Shown one piece after another: positions 25,452 through 34,563 of a stretch of 64,000 nt of DNA. Made by a program: the position numbers and the translations under genes. The stretch lies in contig NZ_CP013659.2 in NCBI RefSeq assembly GCF_001465795.2, positions 3,118,501-3,182,500 of the forward strand. Direction: 5' to 3'. Position 1 is the first letter of the stretch. Every line of letters begins with the position of its first letter. The DNA is from Planococcus rifietoensis (GTDB taxonomy: Bacteria; Bacillota; Bacilli; Bacillales_A; Planococcaceae). The notes below the pieces were generated by a model. That model was not told the DNA's origin and did not search any database. It saw only the letters and a program-made list of their open reading frames with translations.

Positions 25452-25473
25452 TTTTAGACAAATTTCAGACAAC
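25452..25473. promoter_or_regulatory. direct repeat, candidate response-regulator site before the 2HCT gene
   Basis: TTTTAGACAAA and TTTCAGACAAC stand side by side with an 11-bp period, one turn of the helix. That arrangement suits two monomers of the adjacent CitB-like response regulator. Confidence 0.45.
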
Positions 25474-25508
25474 TTCTAGCTTATGAAAGTATTGGTTTTA
25501 TTGTAATT

Positions 25509-25540
25509 AAAAAAAGCAGCCGCATTGGCTGCTTTTTTTG
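25509..25540 (-). terminator. intrinsic terminator of the two-component operon
   Basis: AAAGCAGCC and GGCTGCTTT form a stem flanked by A and T runs. On the minus strand it ends in TTTTTTT after the response-regulator gene and the R1 repeat. Confidence 0.8.
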
Positions 25541-25690
25541 AGTGTCGCGAAACCGTATTTTCCGAAGCTTATTGCTCGCTTTCCACGGGCTCGCGCCCAA
25601 GCCTCCTCAGCCGCTTCACTGCTTGCGGGGTCTCGGTCGTCTCGCTATTCCGTTGGAGTCGAGCAAACGCTTCTCCAAACACTCAGACAT
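25541..25690 (-). repeat. dispersed GC-rich repeat R1, copy 2 (inverted)
   Basis: Read on the minus strand this is nearly the same sequence as 5429-5585, including GTTTGGAGAAGCGTTTGCTC, ACCGAGACCCCGCAAG and GGAAAGCGAGCAATAAGC. It lies between the response-regulator stop and its terminator, so it is probably part of that transcript. Confidence 0.85.
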
Positions 25691-25741
25691 CTCACTGAAC
25701 TATTAGATGACGCAATGTTTTCCAAAGCCCCACCTTAACCC

Positions 25742-26458
25742 TCAAAGATAAGGATCGAGACGATGTGCGTTTTCCGGCGCCACACGGTATTGATAGATAG
25801 GCCGGCCGACGCCGTAGGTCAAATCTTCCTGCAAATAGCCGATGGCGCTGAGGAATTTCAGGTATTTCCGGACGGAGACCCTGGAAATGTGGGCTGACTG
25901 CGCCAGTTCATCTGTTGAAAACACCGCAGCTTCGTTCGCCAGGATCACTTGCTGGATGGTCTGCAGCGTTCCTTTTGTCAGCCCTTTCGGCAATGATTGC
26001 ACCGTGGCTGATGTAGAAGTGGCTGGCTGTTTTCTGCCGAGCAGGCTGTCGATTTCCTGCTGGCTGATTTGTTTATTATCGTTCAGTTTATGGAAATGTT
26101 TTTGGTATTGCAGCAGCGCTTCCTGGAAACGGCTGAACTCGAAGGGCTTGATCAAATAATCGGAAGCCCCGAGCCTCAAGGCGTGCTGGATTTGCTGGAT
26201 TTCAGAGGCTGCCGTGATCAAGATGACGTCAAGGTCCTGCTGTTGTTCGCGGAGCATCTGCAAAAATTCGATGCCGGTGAGTCCCGGCATGTGGATGTCG
26301 AGCAATACCAAATCGATGTCCGACTCCGCGAGGATCGCGATGGCCTGCTGGGCGTTTTCGGCGGCGCCGATCACCTCAAAGCCTTCCATGCGCCCGACAA
26401 ATTGTCGGTTCAAGGCAGCCACCATTGGGTCATCTTCTACTATCATTACCTTAATCAT
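25742..26458 (-). CDS. CitB/DctR-type response regulator
   Basis: A 238-residue regulator. The N-terminal receiver starts MIKVMIVEDDPMV, with the acidic pocket near residues 9-10, phospho-acceptor Asp in LVLLDIHMPG near 55 and Lys in YLIKPF near 105. A C-terminal helix-turn-helix (SAHISRVSVRKYLKFL) follows a linker. The ATG at 26458 overlaps the kinase stop by eight bases; a longer in-frame start at 26533 would lie inside the kinase gene. It probably activates the 2HCT transporter gene downstream. Confidence 0.92.
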   Translation of the reverse strand: MIKVMIVEDDPMVAALNRQFVGRMEGFEVIGAAENAQQAIAILAESDIDLVLLDIHMPGLTGIEFLQMLREQQQDLDVILITAASEIQQIQHALRLGASDYLIKPFEFSRFQEALLQYQKHFHKLNDNKQISQQEIDSLLGRKQPATSTSATVQSLPKGLTKGTLQTIQQVILANEAAVFSTDELAQSAHISRVSVRKYLKFLSAIGYLQEDLTYGVGRPIYQYRVAPENAHRLDPYL

Positions 26459-28064
26459 CTGTTTCACCCCTTGCTTCATACGGCAGCACCAACTCGAACG
26501 TCGTACCTTCGTTTTTCTCGGAGGCCACTTCAATCGAACCTTCGAGTTGGTCTACGCTATTTTTCACCAAATGCAATCCGAATCCGCGGTGGTAGCCTTC
26601 CTTACTGGAGACGCCTTTTTCGAACATTGTTTCCTGCAATTCCTCGTCGATCCCCGTTCCTGTATCGCTGATCGTGATCGTCAGCAATTCATCGATATAG
26701 GAAAACGCGGCATGCACCTGCTTGTGTTCGGTCGCTTGGACATTGTCGATCGCGTTGTCGACCACATTGCCAATGATCGTGATCAACTCGTGCGTGACCG
26801 CCGGATCGTCCGGTTTTGGGATATCGGTCTCGCAGCTGATCGAAAGATTCACTTGCGCTTCTCTCGCGAAACTGATTTTCCCGAGAATAAAGCCTGCTAG
26901 CACCGGGTCCTTAATGGAGCGCGTCACATTGCCGACTTCCACGGCCTGGTGGTCGACCAACTTCGCGATAAACTGCGACACTTGCTCGTATTGCTCCATT
27001 TTAATCAAGCCGAGCAAGACATGCAGTTGATTCATGAATTCATGCGACTGCGCCCGTAAAGTCTCTGCGTACATCTCGACGCCGGTCAATTGTTCGGCAA
27101 GCAAGTCGATTTCCGTCTTGTCCCGGAATGTCACCATTGCGCCGATCACTTGGTCATTCACCAATAAAGGCACTTGGTTCGACAAGATCGACAGGCCATT
27201 AAGCTCCTGCTCTTCATCCAAAACGGTATGTTTTTCAAGCAATACACGTTGCGTGTTGAGGCCTGGCAAAAAGTCATGGATCTCCTTGCCGATCGGCTCA
27301 CGGCCCGTGAAGCCCGCTTTTTCGAACAGCTCTCTCGCCGACCGGTTGGCGAGCATGATACGCGAATTTTGATCGATCGCGATAACGCCTTCGTAAACGG
27401 AATGAAGCATCTGGTTGCGTTCTTCATGGATGCGCGCAATTTCGGGAGGCTCCAGCCCGAACAGGCTCTTTTTGATATATCGCGCTAAAAACAATGCGCC
27501 GATGATGCCGAACAACAAGCCTGTCAGCGAACCGATCCAGATGGTCTGCCGGTTTTGCCCGACCGCCGCTTCTACTTCCTCCAAGGAAATACCGACCGAG
27601 ACTGCACCGATTTGATTATCGTCTTCATCAAACACCGGCGTGAACGCACGGACCGATTGCCCGAGCGTCCCTTCCGCCCGCGAGGTGTATTCTTCGCCTG
27701 CTAGCACACGGAGTTCATCGCCACCGGCAAACGCCTTGCCGATATTGTCCGGATTCGGATGCGATTTGCGGATGCCGTCCATATCCATGACGACGACAAA
27801 TGACACGTCAGCGGCTTGTTGCACGGCCAGCGCATAATCCTGTATATTCGCTTCCGCCGCTTCCCTCTCCAAGCCCTGATGAATGACTTGCGATTCCGCA
27901 GCGGTCCGTGAAATGCTGACGGCTTTATCTTCCAGCTGCTGCTCGATCCGGTCGCCCGATGTATCGGCCACCAACAGATTGGTGATCACGAGCGACACCA
28001 ACACCACCAAAAGCACAAACGAGATAATGATCGTACTTAATTTAAATCGTGACAAAAACGCCAT
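26451..28064 (-). CDS. CitA/DcuS-type sensor histidine kinase
   Basis: A 537-residue membrane kinase. Two membrane segments (residues about 9-32 and 165-190) enclose an extracellular PASc-like domain that binds di- or tricarboxylates in this family. A cytosolic PAS domain follows, then a SPOB-like dimerisation segment with the phospho-acceptor His in SHEFMNQLHVLLGL, and an ATPase domain with N box (NVVDNAIDN) and G boxes (DTGTGID, GFGLHLV). The ATG at 28064 has GAGGTG upstream and is preferred to one four codons earlier. Confidence 0.92.
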   Translation of the reverse strand: MAFLSRFKLSTIIISFVLLVVLVSLVITNLLVADTSGDRIEQQLEDKAVSISRTAAESQVIHQGLEREAAEANIQDYALAVQQAADVSFVVVMDMDGIRKSHPNPDNIGKAFAGGDELRVLAGEEYTSRAEGTLGQSVRAFTPVFDEDDNQIGAVSVGISLEEVEAAVGQNRQTIWIGSLTGLLFGIIGALFLARYIKKSLFGLEPPEIARIHEERNQMLHSVYEGVIAIDQNSRIMLANRSARELFEKAGFTGREPIGKEIHDFLPGLNTQRVLLEKHTVLDEEQELNGLSILSNQVPLLVNDQVIGAMVTFRDKTEIDLLAEQLTGVEMYAETLRAQSHEFMNQLHVLLGLIKMEQYEQVSQFIAKLVDHQAVEVGNVTRSIKDPVLAGFILGKISFAREAQVNLSISCETDIPKPDDPAVTHELITIIGNVVDNAIDNVQATEHKQVHAAFSYIDELLTITISDTGTGIDEELQETMFEKGVSSKEGYHRGFGLHLVKNSVDQLEGSIEVASEKNEGTTFELVLPYEARGETDD

Positions 28065-28157
28065 GATGCACCTCATTCTTTACTGCGAAAAAATTCTTGT
28101 AAACAGATGTTTCTACTATAAGCCAAATCCGCCCTAAAGAAAATCGTGGGAATGAAT

Positions 28158-28193
28158 CAAAAAAAGCAACTGCATGAAAAATGCAGCTGCTTG
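28158..28193 (-). terminator. intrinsic terminator of the NAD(P)-binding protein gene
   Basis: AAGCAGCTGCAT pairs with ATGCAGTTGCTT around a short loop, followed by TTTTTTT on the minus strand. Confidence 0.8.
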
Positions 28194-28206
28194 GCGTGTC
28201 AGTGAT

Positions 28207-28824
28207 TCACGTCGCAATCCCGATCGACTCGTTTTCGTACGTTGCATCTCCAAGCGCTTTCAAAATAAAATGCGCCACGTCTGCGCGCGGAATGGTCTTC
28301 GATTTGCTCGGCACGCTTTCTTCAGACTCACGGTACTGTCCGCTAAAGGAATCATTGGTCAAGCCCATTGGCCGGACGATCGTATAGGTCAGTCCAGCTT
28401 GTTGAATGGCATCGACAGCGGCGCGGTGATCGATCAGCACCTGCTTCAGCACACCCATCATCAACTTTCCTCCAATGCCTGGAAGTTCATCGTTAATTCC
28501 TGCAGATGCCGTGTAAACGATGCGCTTGATGCCATGCTGTTGCATGCCCGCCACGATATTTTTCGCCATTGTTTGCAGATCCGCTGACTTTTTCATCCCT
28601 TGATTCGAACCCAAGCACGACACAACTGCTTCATGGCCGGCAATTGCTGCAGCTACTTGTTCCACGTGGAACGCATCTCCTTGCACTACCGTTAACTTTT
28701 CACCGGTCACTTTCAATTTGTCCGGAGTTCTCACAAACGCCGTCACTTCATAGCCTTGCTCCAATGCTTGCTCGACGACCGATCGGCCAACGCCGCCCGT
28801 CGCCCCGAATACGATGATTTTCAT
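28207..28824 (-). CDS. NAD(P)-binding atypical short-chain reductase (NmrA/flavin reductase-like)
   Basis: A 205-residue protein with an N-terminal dinucleotide motif GATGGVGRS (residues 7-15). It lacks the YxxxK pair of classical SDRs, which fits the atypical SDR group that includes biliverdin/flavin reductases and NmrA-like sensors. An AAGGTG site lies seven bases before the ATG at 28824; a GTG one codon upstream is possible. It is monocistronic. The physiological substrate is not evident. Confidence 0.82.
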   Translation of the reverse strand: MKIIVFGATGGVGRSVVEQALEQGYEVTAFVRTPDKLKVTGEKLTVVQGDAFHVEQVAAAIAGHEAVVSCLGSNQGMKKSADLQTMAKNIVAGMQQHGIKRIVYTASAGINDELPGIGGKLMMGVLKQVLIDHRAAVDAIQQAGLTYTIVRPMGLTNDSFSGQYRESEESVPSKSKTIPRADVAHFILKALGDATYENESIGIAT

Positions 28825-28866
28825 CACGCTTCACCTTGCTTTCTTATGAGTTGTCGAGCTGTCGAA

Positions 28867-29832
28867 TCAACGAAATTCCACGCGGTCCGAAATGACTTTT
28901 ACGGCTTTCACGAATTCCGCAACGAACGCTTCCCGGTCCACACTATGCAAAACATGGACGTTCGGCTTCTCCCCTGTCCGGTTCGTGAAATCCACTACCG
29001 TCGCTCCGGCAGTGATGCCTTCGAGCGATGCTTCCACAAAGCAGTCCTGTCCTTCGAACAACTCCGGTTTCAATAAATACATAACCGCACAGACGTCGTG
29101 GAAATGCAGCACCTGGTCGTAATTCTCCTCATGAAAAGGAGTTCTCTTGATAACATCCAAATAATGCGTAACGAGGCTATACGCCTTCTCCGCAAATTCA
29201 GTGCCGATAGCCAAAATGCCCTGAGCTTCTTCCAGTGTCACAAATGCTTTATGCGTCACATCTAAGCCGCTCATGACAACCGGAACGTTCGAGCGGAAGA
29301 CGATTTCCACCGCATGCGGGTCGACATAGGCATTGAATTCAGCGGACGGCGACATATTACCGCCGACTGCCGCTCCGCCCATCCACGAAATGCGCTCGAT
29401 TTTCGGCTTCACTTCCGGATGCGCCAATAATAAGGCCGCCACATTCGTCAAAGGGCCCGTTGCGACTAGGGTCATTTTCTCCTCGCTCGCAAGCAAAGTC
29501 TCACGCATCGCAGCAATAGCCGGCCGTTCGCTCACTGGCAAAGTCGGCGGCGGAAACTCAACATTCCCAAACCCGCTTTCCCCGTGGATCTCTTCCGCCA
29601 TCTCGAGCTCGCGGAACATCGGCTGTTCCAAACCACGCGCCACTTCTACCTGTGCCCCGATATAACTGAGAAACGTGCGTGCATTATAATTCGTCTTGTC
29701 CTGCGAAATATTCCCCGAACACGTCGTCACCAAGCGCACGTCCAACGCGTCATCATGCGCGAACGCCAACGTCAGCATCATCGCATCATCAATCCCCGGA
29801 TCCGTATCGATCATTATCGGCAATCTGGCCAT
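28867..29832 (-). CDS. inosine-uridine preferring nucleoside hydrolase
   Basis: A 321-residue hydrolase that splits the N-glycosidic bond of ribonucleosides, releasing base and ribose. The calcium-binding motif DTDPGIDDA lies at residues 9-17. ATGPLTNVA, GNMSPSAEFNAYVDPHA and the C-terminal HFHDVCAV follow in family order. No signal peptide, so cytosolic salvage is expected. It stands between single genes and shows no linked transporter. Confidence 0.92.
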   Translation of the reverse strand: MARLPIMIDTDPGIDDAMMLTLAFAHDDALDVRLVTTCSGNISQDKTNYNARTFLSYIGAQVEVARGLEQPMFRELEMAEEIHGESGFGNVEFPPPTLPVSERPAIAAMRETLLASEEKMTLVATGPLTNVAALLLAHPEVKPKIERISWMGGAAVGGNMSPSAEFNAYVDPHAVEIVFRSNVPVVMSGLDVTHKAFVTLEEAQGILAIGTEFAEKAYSLVTHYLDVIKRTPFHEENYDQVLHFHDVCAVMYLLKPELFEGQDCFVEASLEGITAGATVVDFTNRTGEKPNVHVLHSVDREAFVAEFVKAVKVISDRVEFR

Positions 29833-29940
29833 CCCTGAAAACCACCTTTTCTCATCTATTGGTTTTGATTTTACGCTAGTCGGGGCTTGGAGTGAAATGA
29901 TAGCAAGTGTCTCTATTGATTACTCAAAACTCAATCCATA

Positions 29941-29976
29941 CAAAAGCCATCAAAGTCAGGGACCTTGATGGCTTGT
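29941..29976 (-). terminator. intrinsic terminator of the DUF4230 gene
   Basis: GCCATCAA and TTGATGGC pair around a ten-base loop and are followed by TTTT on the minus strand, just after the stop codon. Confidence 0.75.
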
Positions 29977-29988
29977 TGGTTATATGTA

Positions 29989-30588
29989 TTAATAAAATTC
30001 GATAATTACTTCGTTGTATGCAGGAGTTTCAAGAAGCGCAGTTAAAATCTCTTCTGTGTTTTTGTCTGCTTCTTCCAAGAATCCTTGTTCGACTTTCTCT
30101 TTTTCCAGCTTTTCTTTTTCAAGGTTTATATCCTCTACAATTTTCTGAGAAGGATAGTCCGAGAATAACTCATCTTTGATATCTCTGATTTCCATATTTT
30201 CAGTATCCGCCACGTTCTCAAGTATTTCTGCTTTCGGTACTCTAACGACCAATTGCTTTGTGCTCTCGTCGTAGGAAGTTTCAATTTCCGAAGCTTTGGA
30301 CCCCGCTTTTATATACCCATCGTATTCAATTAATCTGATCGCTTCTGCAAATTTAATATCTGATATCCCAGGCAAGGAAATGTTCTTATCTGTCTCACTG
30401 ACTATGACATTGCTATACTCGTACTCTAATGAGGCCAATTCCGCAATCTTTACGATCTGATCCTTCACCAAGGAGGCGTCGGAACTGCTATTGGTAGTGA
30501 CGCCAAATAAACTTGTTTGTGAAAATGCATATCCAGCAGCTGCCCCTACAATTAATACAAAAAATAAAATTCCGACCAATTTTTTCAT
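29989..30588 (-). CDS. DUF4230 family membrane-anchored protein
   Basis: A 199-residue protein with one N-terminal membrane segment (LVGILFFVLIVGAAAGYAF, residues 4-22) and the rest probably outside. The pattern of an extracellular alpha/beta domain with long charged stretches (EKEKLEKEKVEQGF, a likely coiled coil) matches DUF4230 proteins. Function is unknown. It has its own terminator and no evident partner. AT content is higher than in the core genes. Confidence 0.75.
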   Translation of the reverse strand: MKKLVGILFFVLIVGAAAGYAFSQTSLFGVTTNSSSDASLVKDQIVKIAELASLEYEYSNVIVSETDKNISLPGISDIKFAEAIRLIEYDGYIKAGSKASEIETSYDESTKQLVVRVPKAEILENVADTENMEIRDIKDELFSDYPSQKIVEDINLEKEKLEKEKVEQGFLEEADKNTEEILTALLETPAYNEVIIEFY

Positions 30589-30650
30589 CGTTTAGTTCCC
30601 CCACATGTTTAATTTATTGCCCTCTCTATGGTAGACCATAAAATGATTTA

Positions 30651-31139
30651 TTACGCATATTGAAAAACAAGTTCGCCCTCTTCCATTCCAGCTGGTGTAA
30701 ACTCCAGCTTTTTAAGCAACTGGATGGAAGCCAGATTTTCAGGAGATGTACCGGCTTTAATTTTGACCCCGGGATATGCCTGTCGAATCCACTGAACCAT
30801 GGCTCTAATCGTTTCATAAGCATAGCCTTGTCTTTTAAAAACCGGGTTGATGGTATAGCCGATCCAACAAGCTTCGGCTTCCTTTTTAATAAACACATCC
30901 CCCATTAGGGACTCGTCGGCTTTACGGATAATTGCTAATTGAGCACCTTTTTCCACAGATGGTTCTCTTATTAAAATTTCTTCATATTCTTCTCGGGCCA
31001 GACCTTTAAAATATTGAAATTCCATCCATTCAGGATTATTGCGGTATGTAATAAAAGCATCCAAATCACTTTCAATAAAAGGCCTGATGTAGCACCTTTT
31101 CGACTCAAAGACAGCTTGCATCCTATTGTCTCTCTTCAT
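30651..31139 (-). CDS. GNAT family N-acetyltransferase (RimJ/RimL type)
   Basis: A 162-residue acetyltransferase. It starts with the RimJ/RimL pattern SKRCYIRPFIESDLDAF and has the acetyl-CoA loop region NPVFKRQGYAYETIRAMVQW, followed by NLASIQLLKKLEF, the typical last helix. The ATG at 31139 has GGAGGAG eight bases upstream. The substrate may be a protein N-terminus, an amino sugar or a small amine. A possible 44-residue reading frame lies 32 bp upstream. Confidence 0.87.
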   Translation of the reverse strand: MKRDNRMQAVFESKRCYIRPFIESDLDAFITYRNNPEWMEFQYFKGLAREEYEEILIREPSVEKGAQLAIIRKADESLMGDVFIKKEAEACWIGYTINPVFKRQGYAYETIRAMVQWIRQAYPGVKIKAGTSPENLASIQLLKKLEFTPAGMEEGELVFQYA

Positions 31140-31171
31140 TTCATGCGCTCCTCCCCATGAACATGCATCTG

Positions 31172-31306
31172 TCACCCTGGTCGTATCTCTTGGATGCTTT
31201 TCCCGTCCAAGAACGCTTGGCCCATCTGTACGAGTGATGCTTCCTCCTGTATATATTCTAACAAGGCAGCGATGAGACCTTTTTCTTCGAATACTTCGAA
31301 TGTCAC
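31172..31306 (-). CDS. possible small protein or gene remnant upstream of the GNAT gene
   Basis: A GTG-initiated frame of 44 codons, rich in Glu and Leu (contains FEEKGLIAALLEYIQEE and QAFLDGKSIQEI), ends 32 bp before the GNAT start. The amphipathic composition looks protein-like, and the frame stays open a few codons upstream of the GTG. The ribosome site (AGGA, 11 bases away) is weak. It could be a real small protein or the tail of a decayed gene. I do not recognise it. Confidence 0.3.
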   Translation of the reverse strand: MTFEVFEEKGLIAALLEYIQEEASLVQMGQAFLDGKSIQEIRPG

Positions 31307-31392
31307 GAACCCAAATTTCCTACAGTGATCCGAATGCTATATACTGATTACAAATTCTTTATGACTTTACTATGACGTTTGGAGGAGATCAG

Positions 31393-32142
31393 ATGATGTT
31401 CGAAAACAAAGTAGTGGTTGTTAATGGTGGAACGGATGGAATTGGCAAGGAAGTGGTTCGTTTCTTTTGTAAGGAAGGAGCTACTGTTCATTTTACGGGC
31501 AGAAACAGCGACAAAGGCTCTCAGGTGGAGAAGGAATGCGACGGGAAAGCTCATTTTCACCAAGTTCATAACGAAAACCCGGAAGAAATTGAAAGCTTTT
31601 TTAAAGCACTTGAAACTGATGGGCATACTATCGATATTCTCTTCAACAGTGCCGGTGTTCTGTCTATCGGAATGGGACCCTTGTCTCGCGTAAAATTGGA
31701 TGACTGGAATCAGTTGATTGCCGTCAATCAAACGGCGATTTTCCTCTACATGAAATATGCGTTGGCCGTGATGGGCAAGCAAAAACATGGCGTCGTGATT
31801 AATAATGCGGCGATCCTTGGAAACGACAAGGTCAATCCGATGCTGCCAGCTTATAGCGGAACCAAAGCAGCCGTTGTCGCGATGACCCAAAGCACGGCTC
31901 TGCGCTTTGCCAACCAAGGCATCCGCGTCAACTGCATCTCCCCTGGCCCAACAGAAACCGACCTAGCCATTAAAGCATACGGCGGAAAAGAGAATTATGA
32001 CAAACAATCTCAGGGACACCCGAGAGGAAGCTACGGGAAGCCAAGTGAGATCGCAGAAGTCGTGCTGTTCTTGGCTTCAGACAAGGCGTCTTATATAAAT
32101 GGGGCGGAAATCGTTGTGGATGGTGGTTATTCGTTGAAATAA
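31393..32142 (+). CDS. short-chain dehydrogenase/reductase family protein lacking the usual catalytic Ser
   Basis: A 249-residue classical-type SDR. The cofactor motif is NGGTDGIG (residues 9-16) and the active-site pair is YSGTK. The Ser normally found in an N-x-S-S segment 13-14 residues before the Tyr is replaced by NNAAI, so catalysis may be changed. C-terminal ISPGPTETD and the final VDGGYSL fit the family. GGAGGAG precedes the ATG at 31393 (31396 is an alternative). It is a single gene between terminators, on the strand opposite to its neighbours. Confidence 0.85.
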   Translation: MMFENKVVVVNGGTDGIGKEVVRFFCKEGATVHFTGRNSDKGSQVEKECDGKAHFHQVHNENPEEIESFFKALETDGHTIDILFNSAGVLSIGMGPLSRVKLDDWNQLIAVNQTAIFLYMKYALAVMGKQKHGVVINNAAILGNDKVNPMLPAYSGTKAAVVAMTQSTALRFANQGIRVNCISPGPTETDLAIKAYGGKENYDKQSQGHPRGSYGKPSEIAEVVLFLASDKASYINGAEIVVDGGYSLK

Positions 32143-32268
32143 ATAGATTTAGGAAACAAGATAGGATTAGTTTAATCATTTAACATAGAGAAGTTTATTT
32201 TCCTGTCGGGTGAAGTAAAGTTGTTTTTTTACAGTCTTTCACAAGGAGCGCTTGATCGATTCAATAAA

Positions 32269-32312
32269 GTAAAAAGGTTCATTCTTCTCATTAAAAGAAG
32301 AATGAACCTTTT
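32269..32312. terminator. bidirectional intrinsic terminator
   Basis: AAAAGGTTCATTCTTCT pairs perfectly with its complement around a short loop, with A and T runs on both sides. It separates the SDR gene from the convergent DUF1846 gene. Confidence 0.85.
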
Positions 32313-32388
32313 CAGTAAACGCTATAAATGAAAATAAATCTGTCTCAGGCTTATATGGAAGGAGAAAAAGGCAGGTGTTTTCTAAAAT

Positions 32389-33896
32389 CTAATTGTAATA
32401 TAGGTTCTCAGTTGGATATACCGGATCATTGGTGATGTCGATTCCAAGCTTCTTAAAGGTCTGTTCGTTTTCTCTATTCAATATAACCGTCGAATGTGCT
32501 TGGGTGTCTTTTAAATGTGGCAATTGCTTATAAGCCAGCTCAGAAGTAGGATTGGTGACCGCACTGATTGCCAGTGCAATGAGCACTTCATTGGCGCTTA
32601 ATGTCGGGACGCGGCTATTCAAATCATCGGTTTTCAACCGTTGAATCGTTTGTAAAATCATCGGCGACAGCAAATCAATTTCATCGGAAATATTGGTCAA
32701 TTTCTTCAACCCATTCAGAATCGCGGCTGCCGAAGCATCCATCAAAGTGGTCGTTCGACCGGTGATCATCTCGCCATTCGGCAATTCTATCGCAATGACG
32801 GCTTGTAAATTCGTGCTGTCAATTTGCGCTTGGACTTCTTTCGCATAATTACGGGCCGGCAATACAGGTGCCCGATCCTCTTTCTTTAAACCGGTTTCTT
32901 CTAAAATCACTTGCATGTGGCGTACACTGTCTTCATCGGCAAGCCCTTTTTTATAATCGTTCTCTACGACGAAACTGCGCCGAATGATTTCCTGCTTGGC
33001 AGCTTCCTGGACAACTCGATCGTCCGTGATGCCCGATTTCAGGCGATTAACCCCCATATCAGTCGGTGAGCTGTAAACAGACTCTTTGCCGGTAATCCTT
33101 TCAATGATCCGTTTGATGACAGGAAATGTCTCAATATCACGATTGTAATTGACCGCTACTTTCTCATAGGCTTCATAATGATAATTATCAATCATGTTTA
33201 CGTCTTTTAAATCGACGGTAGCTGCTTCATAAGCGATGTTTACTGGGTGCTTTAACGGCAAGTTCCAAACTGGAAAAGTCTCAAACTTGGCATAGCCGGC
33301 TTCATTTCCCAGTTTGTTCTCGTGGTACATTTGGTTAAGGCAGGTGGCAAGCTTTCCGCTGCCCGGGCCAGGGCCCGTTACTACCACGATTGGCTTTGTC
33401 GTTTTAATATAAGGATTCGTCGCAAATCCTTCTTCCCCAAGGACCGCCTCCACATTTGCCGGATAACCTTCGATTTCGCGGTGAATACAGACGTTAATTC
33501 CGCTTCTCTCCAGCTTTGTCATAAATACTTTGACTGTTGGCTGCCCCTGGTAACGTGTGATCAAGACACTGTTGACAGAAATGCCGTATGCCCGATATTC
33601 ATCAATTAAGCGCAAGACATCTTGGTCATAAGTGATGCCGTAATCTTCACGGACTTTGTTTCGTTCGATGTCTCCAGCGTAGACACAGATGATGATTTCT
33701 GCCTTTTCTTTCAGTGTATGCAATAGTTTGATTTTGGCATCTTCATCAAATCCAGGCAACACACGCTTGGCATGTTTGTCCCCTATCAATTTTCCGCCAA
33801 ATTCCAAGTAAAGTTTATCGTACTGCTGCACCCGCTCCAGGATGTAGGCTGATTGTTCTTGCAAATATTTCTCCGAATCAAATCCAATTTTTTCAT
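32389..33896 (-). CDS. DUF1846 family protein, apparently frameshifted at the start
   Basis: The frame 32389-33864 encodes 491 residues of a DUF1846 protein with the nucleotide-binding-like [17 protein letters not shown] and FETFPVWNL. Known members begin about ten residues earlier with MKK followed by a [FY]-x-SE-x-YL stretch. That leader is present here ([13 protein letters not shown]), and an ATG with AAAGGTGGG upstream lies at 33896, but an A-run of six where seven are needed puts the ATG one base out of frame. Either translation starts at an internal TTG (33864), or the run slips, or it is a sequencing error. Function is unknown. Confidence 0.85.
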
Positions 33897-34035
33897 TAAG
33901 TTCAGTCCCACCTTTTATACTTCAAACTCTCTTAACTCAAGGGATAAAAACGCCTTAAGAGATACTCCTAAATAAAAATCTACTCTTTATGATTATAAAC
34001 TTTTGAAAAAAAGTAAATCGGTCCAATTGCTTCAT

Positions 34036-34515
34036 TTACTTATGATACGGCTCACCCTTCATAATCCGGAAAGCCCGATATACCTGCTCCAGCAAGATCA
34101 ACTTCATCAATTGGTGGGGAAACGTCATCTTCGAAAACGACAATTTCTCATCCGCGCGCTTCAACACTTCGTCGTGGAGGCCCAGAGATCCCCCGATAAC
34201 GAAAACGACTTTGCTGCGGCCGTAAGTCATGAGTGATTCCATGTCTTTGGCGAGCTGCTCGGAGGTCTTCATCTTGCCGTCGATCGCCAGGGCGATGACG
34301 TAGGCGTCTTGTGGGATTTTTGCGAGTATGCGCTCGCCTTCTTTCTTTTTGACGATTTCCATATCCGCTTCGCTTAATTGCTCCGGCGCTTTTTCGTCCG
34401 CGACTTCAATCTCCGTAATTTTTGCATAAGCCCCTAAACGTTTTGCATATTCTGCAATGCCCGCTTTCAAGTATTTCTCTTTCAGTTTTCCGACCGTCAC
34501 AATGGAAATGTTCAC
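34036..34515 (-). CDS. rlmH: 23S rRNA (pseudouridine1915-N3)-methyltransferase
   Basis: A 159-residue SPOUT methyltransferase that methylates pseudouridine 1915 in helix 69 of 23S rRNA, using SAM. The SAM-binding knot is seen as [14 protein letters not shown] and the C-terminal [18 protein letters not shown] is nearly invariant in the family. The start is a GTG at 34515 with GGGGG seven bases upstream. This marks the left end of the conserved origin-proximal block (yydA position in B. subtilis). Confidence 0.97.
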   Translation of the reverse strand: MNISIVTVGKLKEKYLKAGIAEYAKRLGAYAKITEIEVADEKAPEQLSEADMEIVKKKEGERILAKIPQDAYVIALAIDGKMKTSEQLAKDMESLMTYGRSKVVFVIGGSLGLHDEVLKRADEKLSFSKMTFPHQLMKLILLEQVYRAFRIMKGEPYHK

Positions 34516-34563
34516 AACTTATCCCCCTTTACACGAAATTTACAAACAAGTTGCCCACAGACT

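Noticed and set aside
28600..28625. TTCGA-containing stretch resembling a tRNA T-loop
   Set aside because: No acceptor or anticodon stems around it, and it lies inside a coding gene. No tRNA was found in the window.
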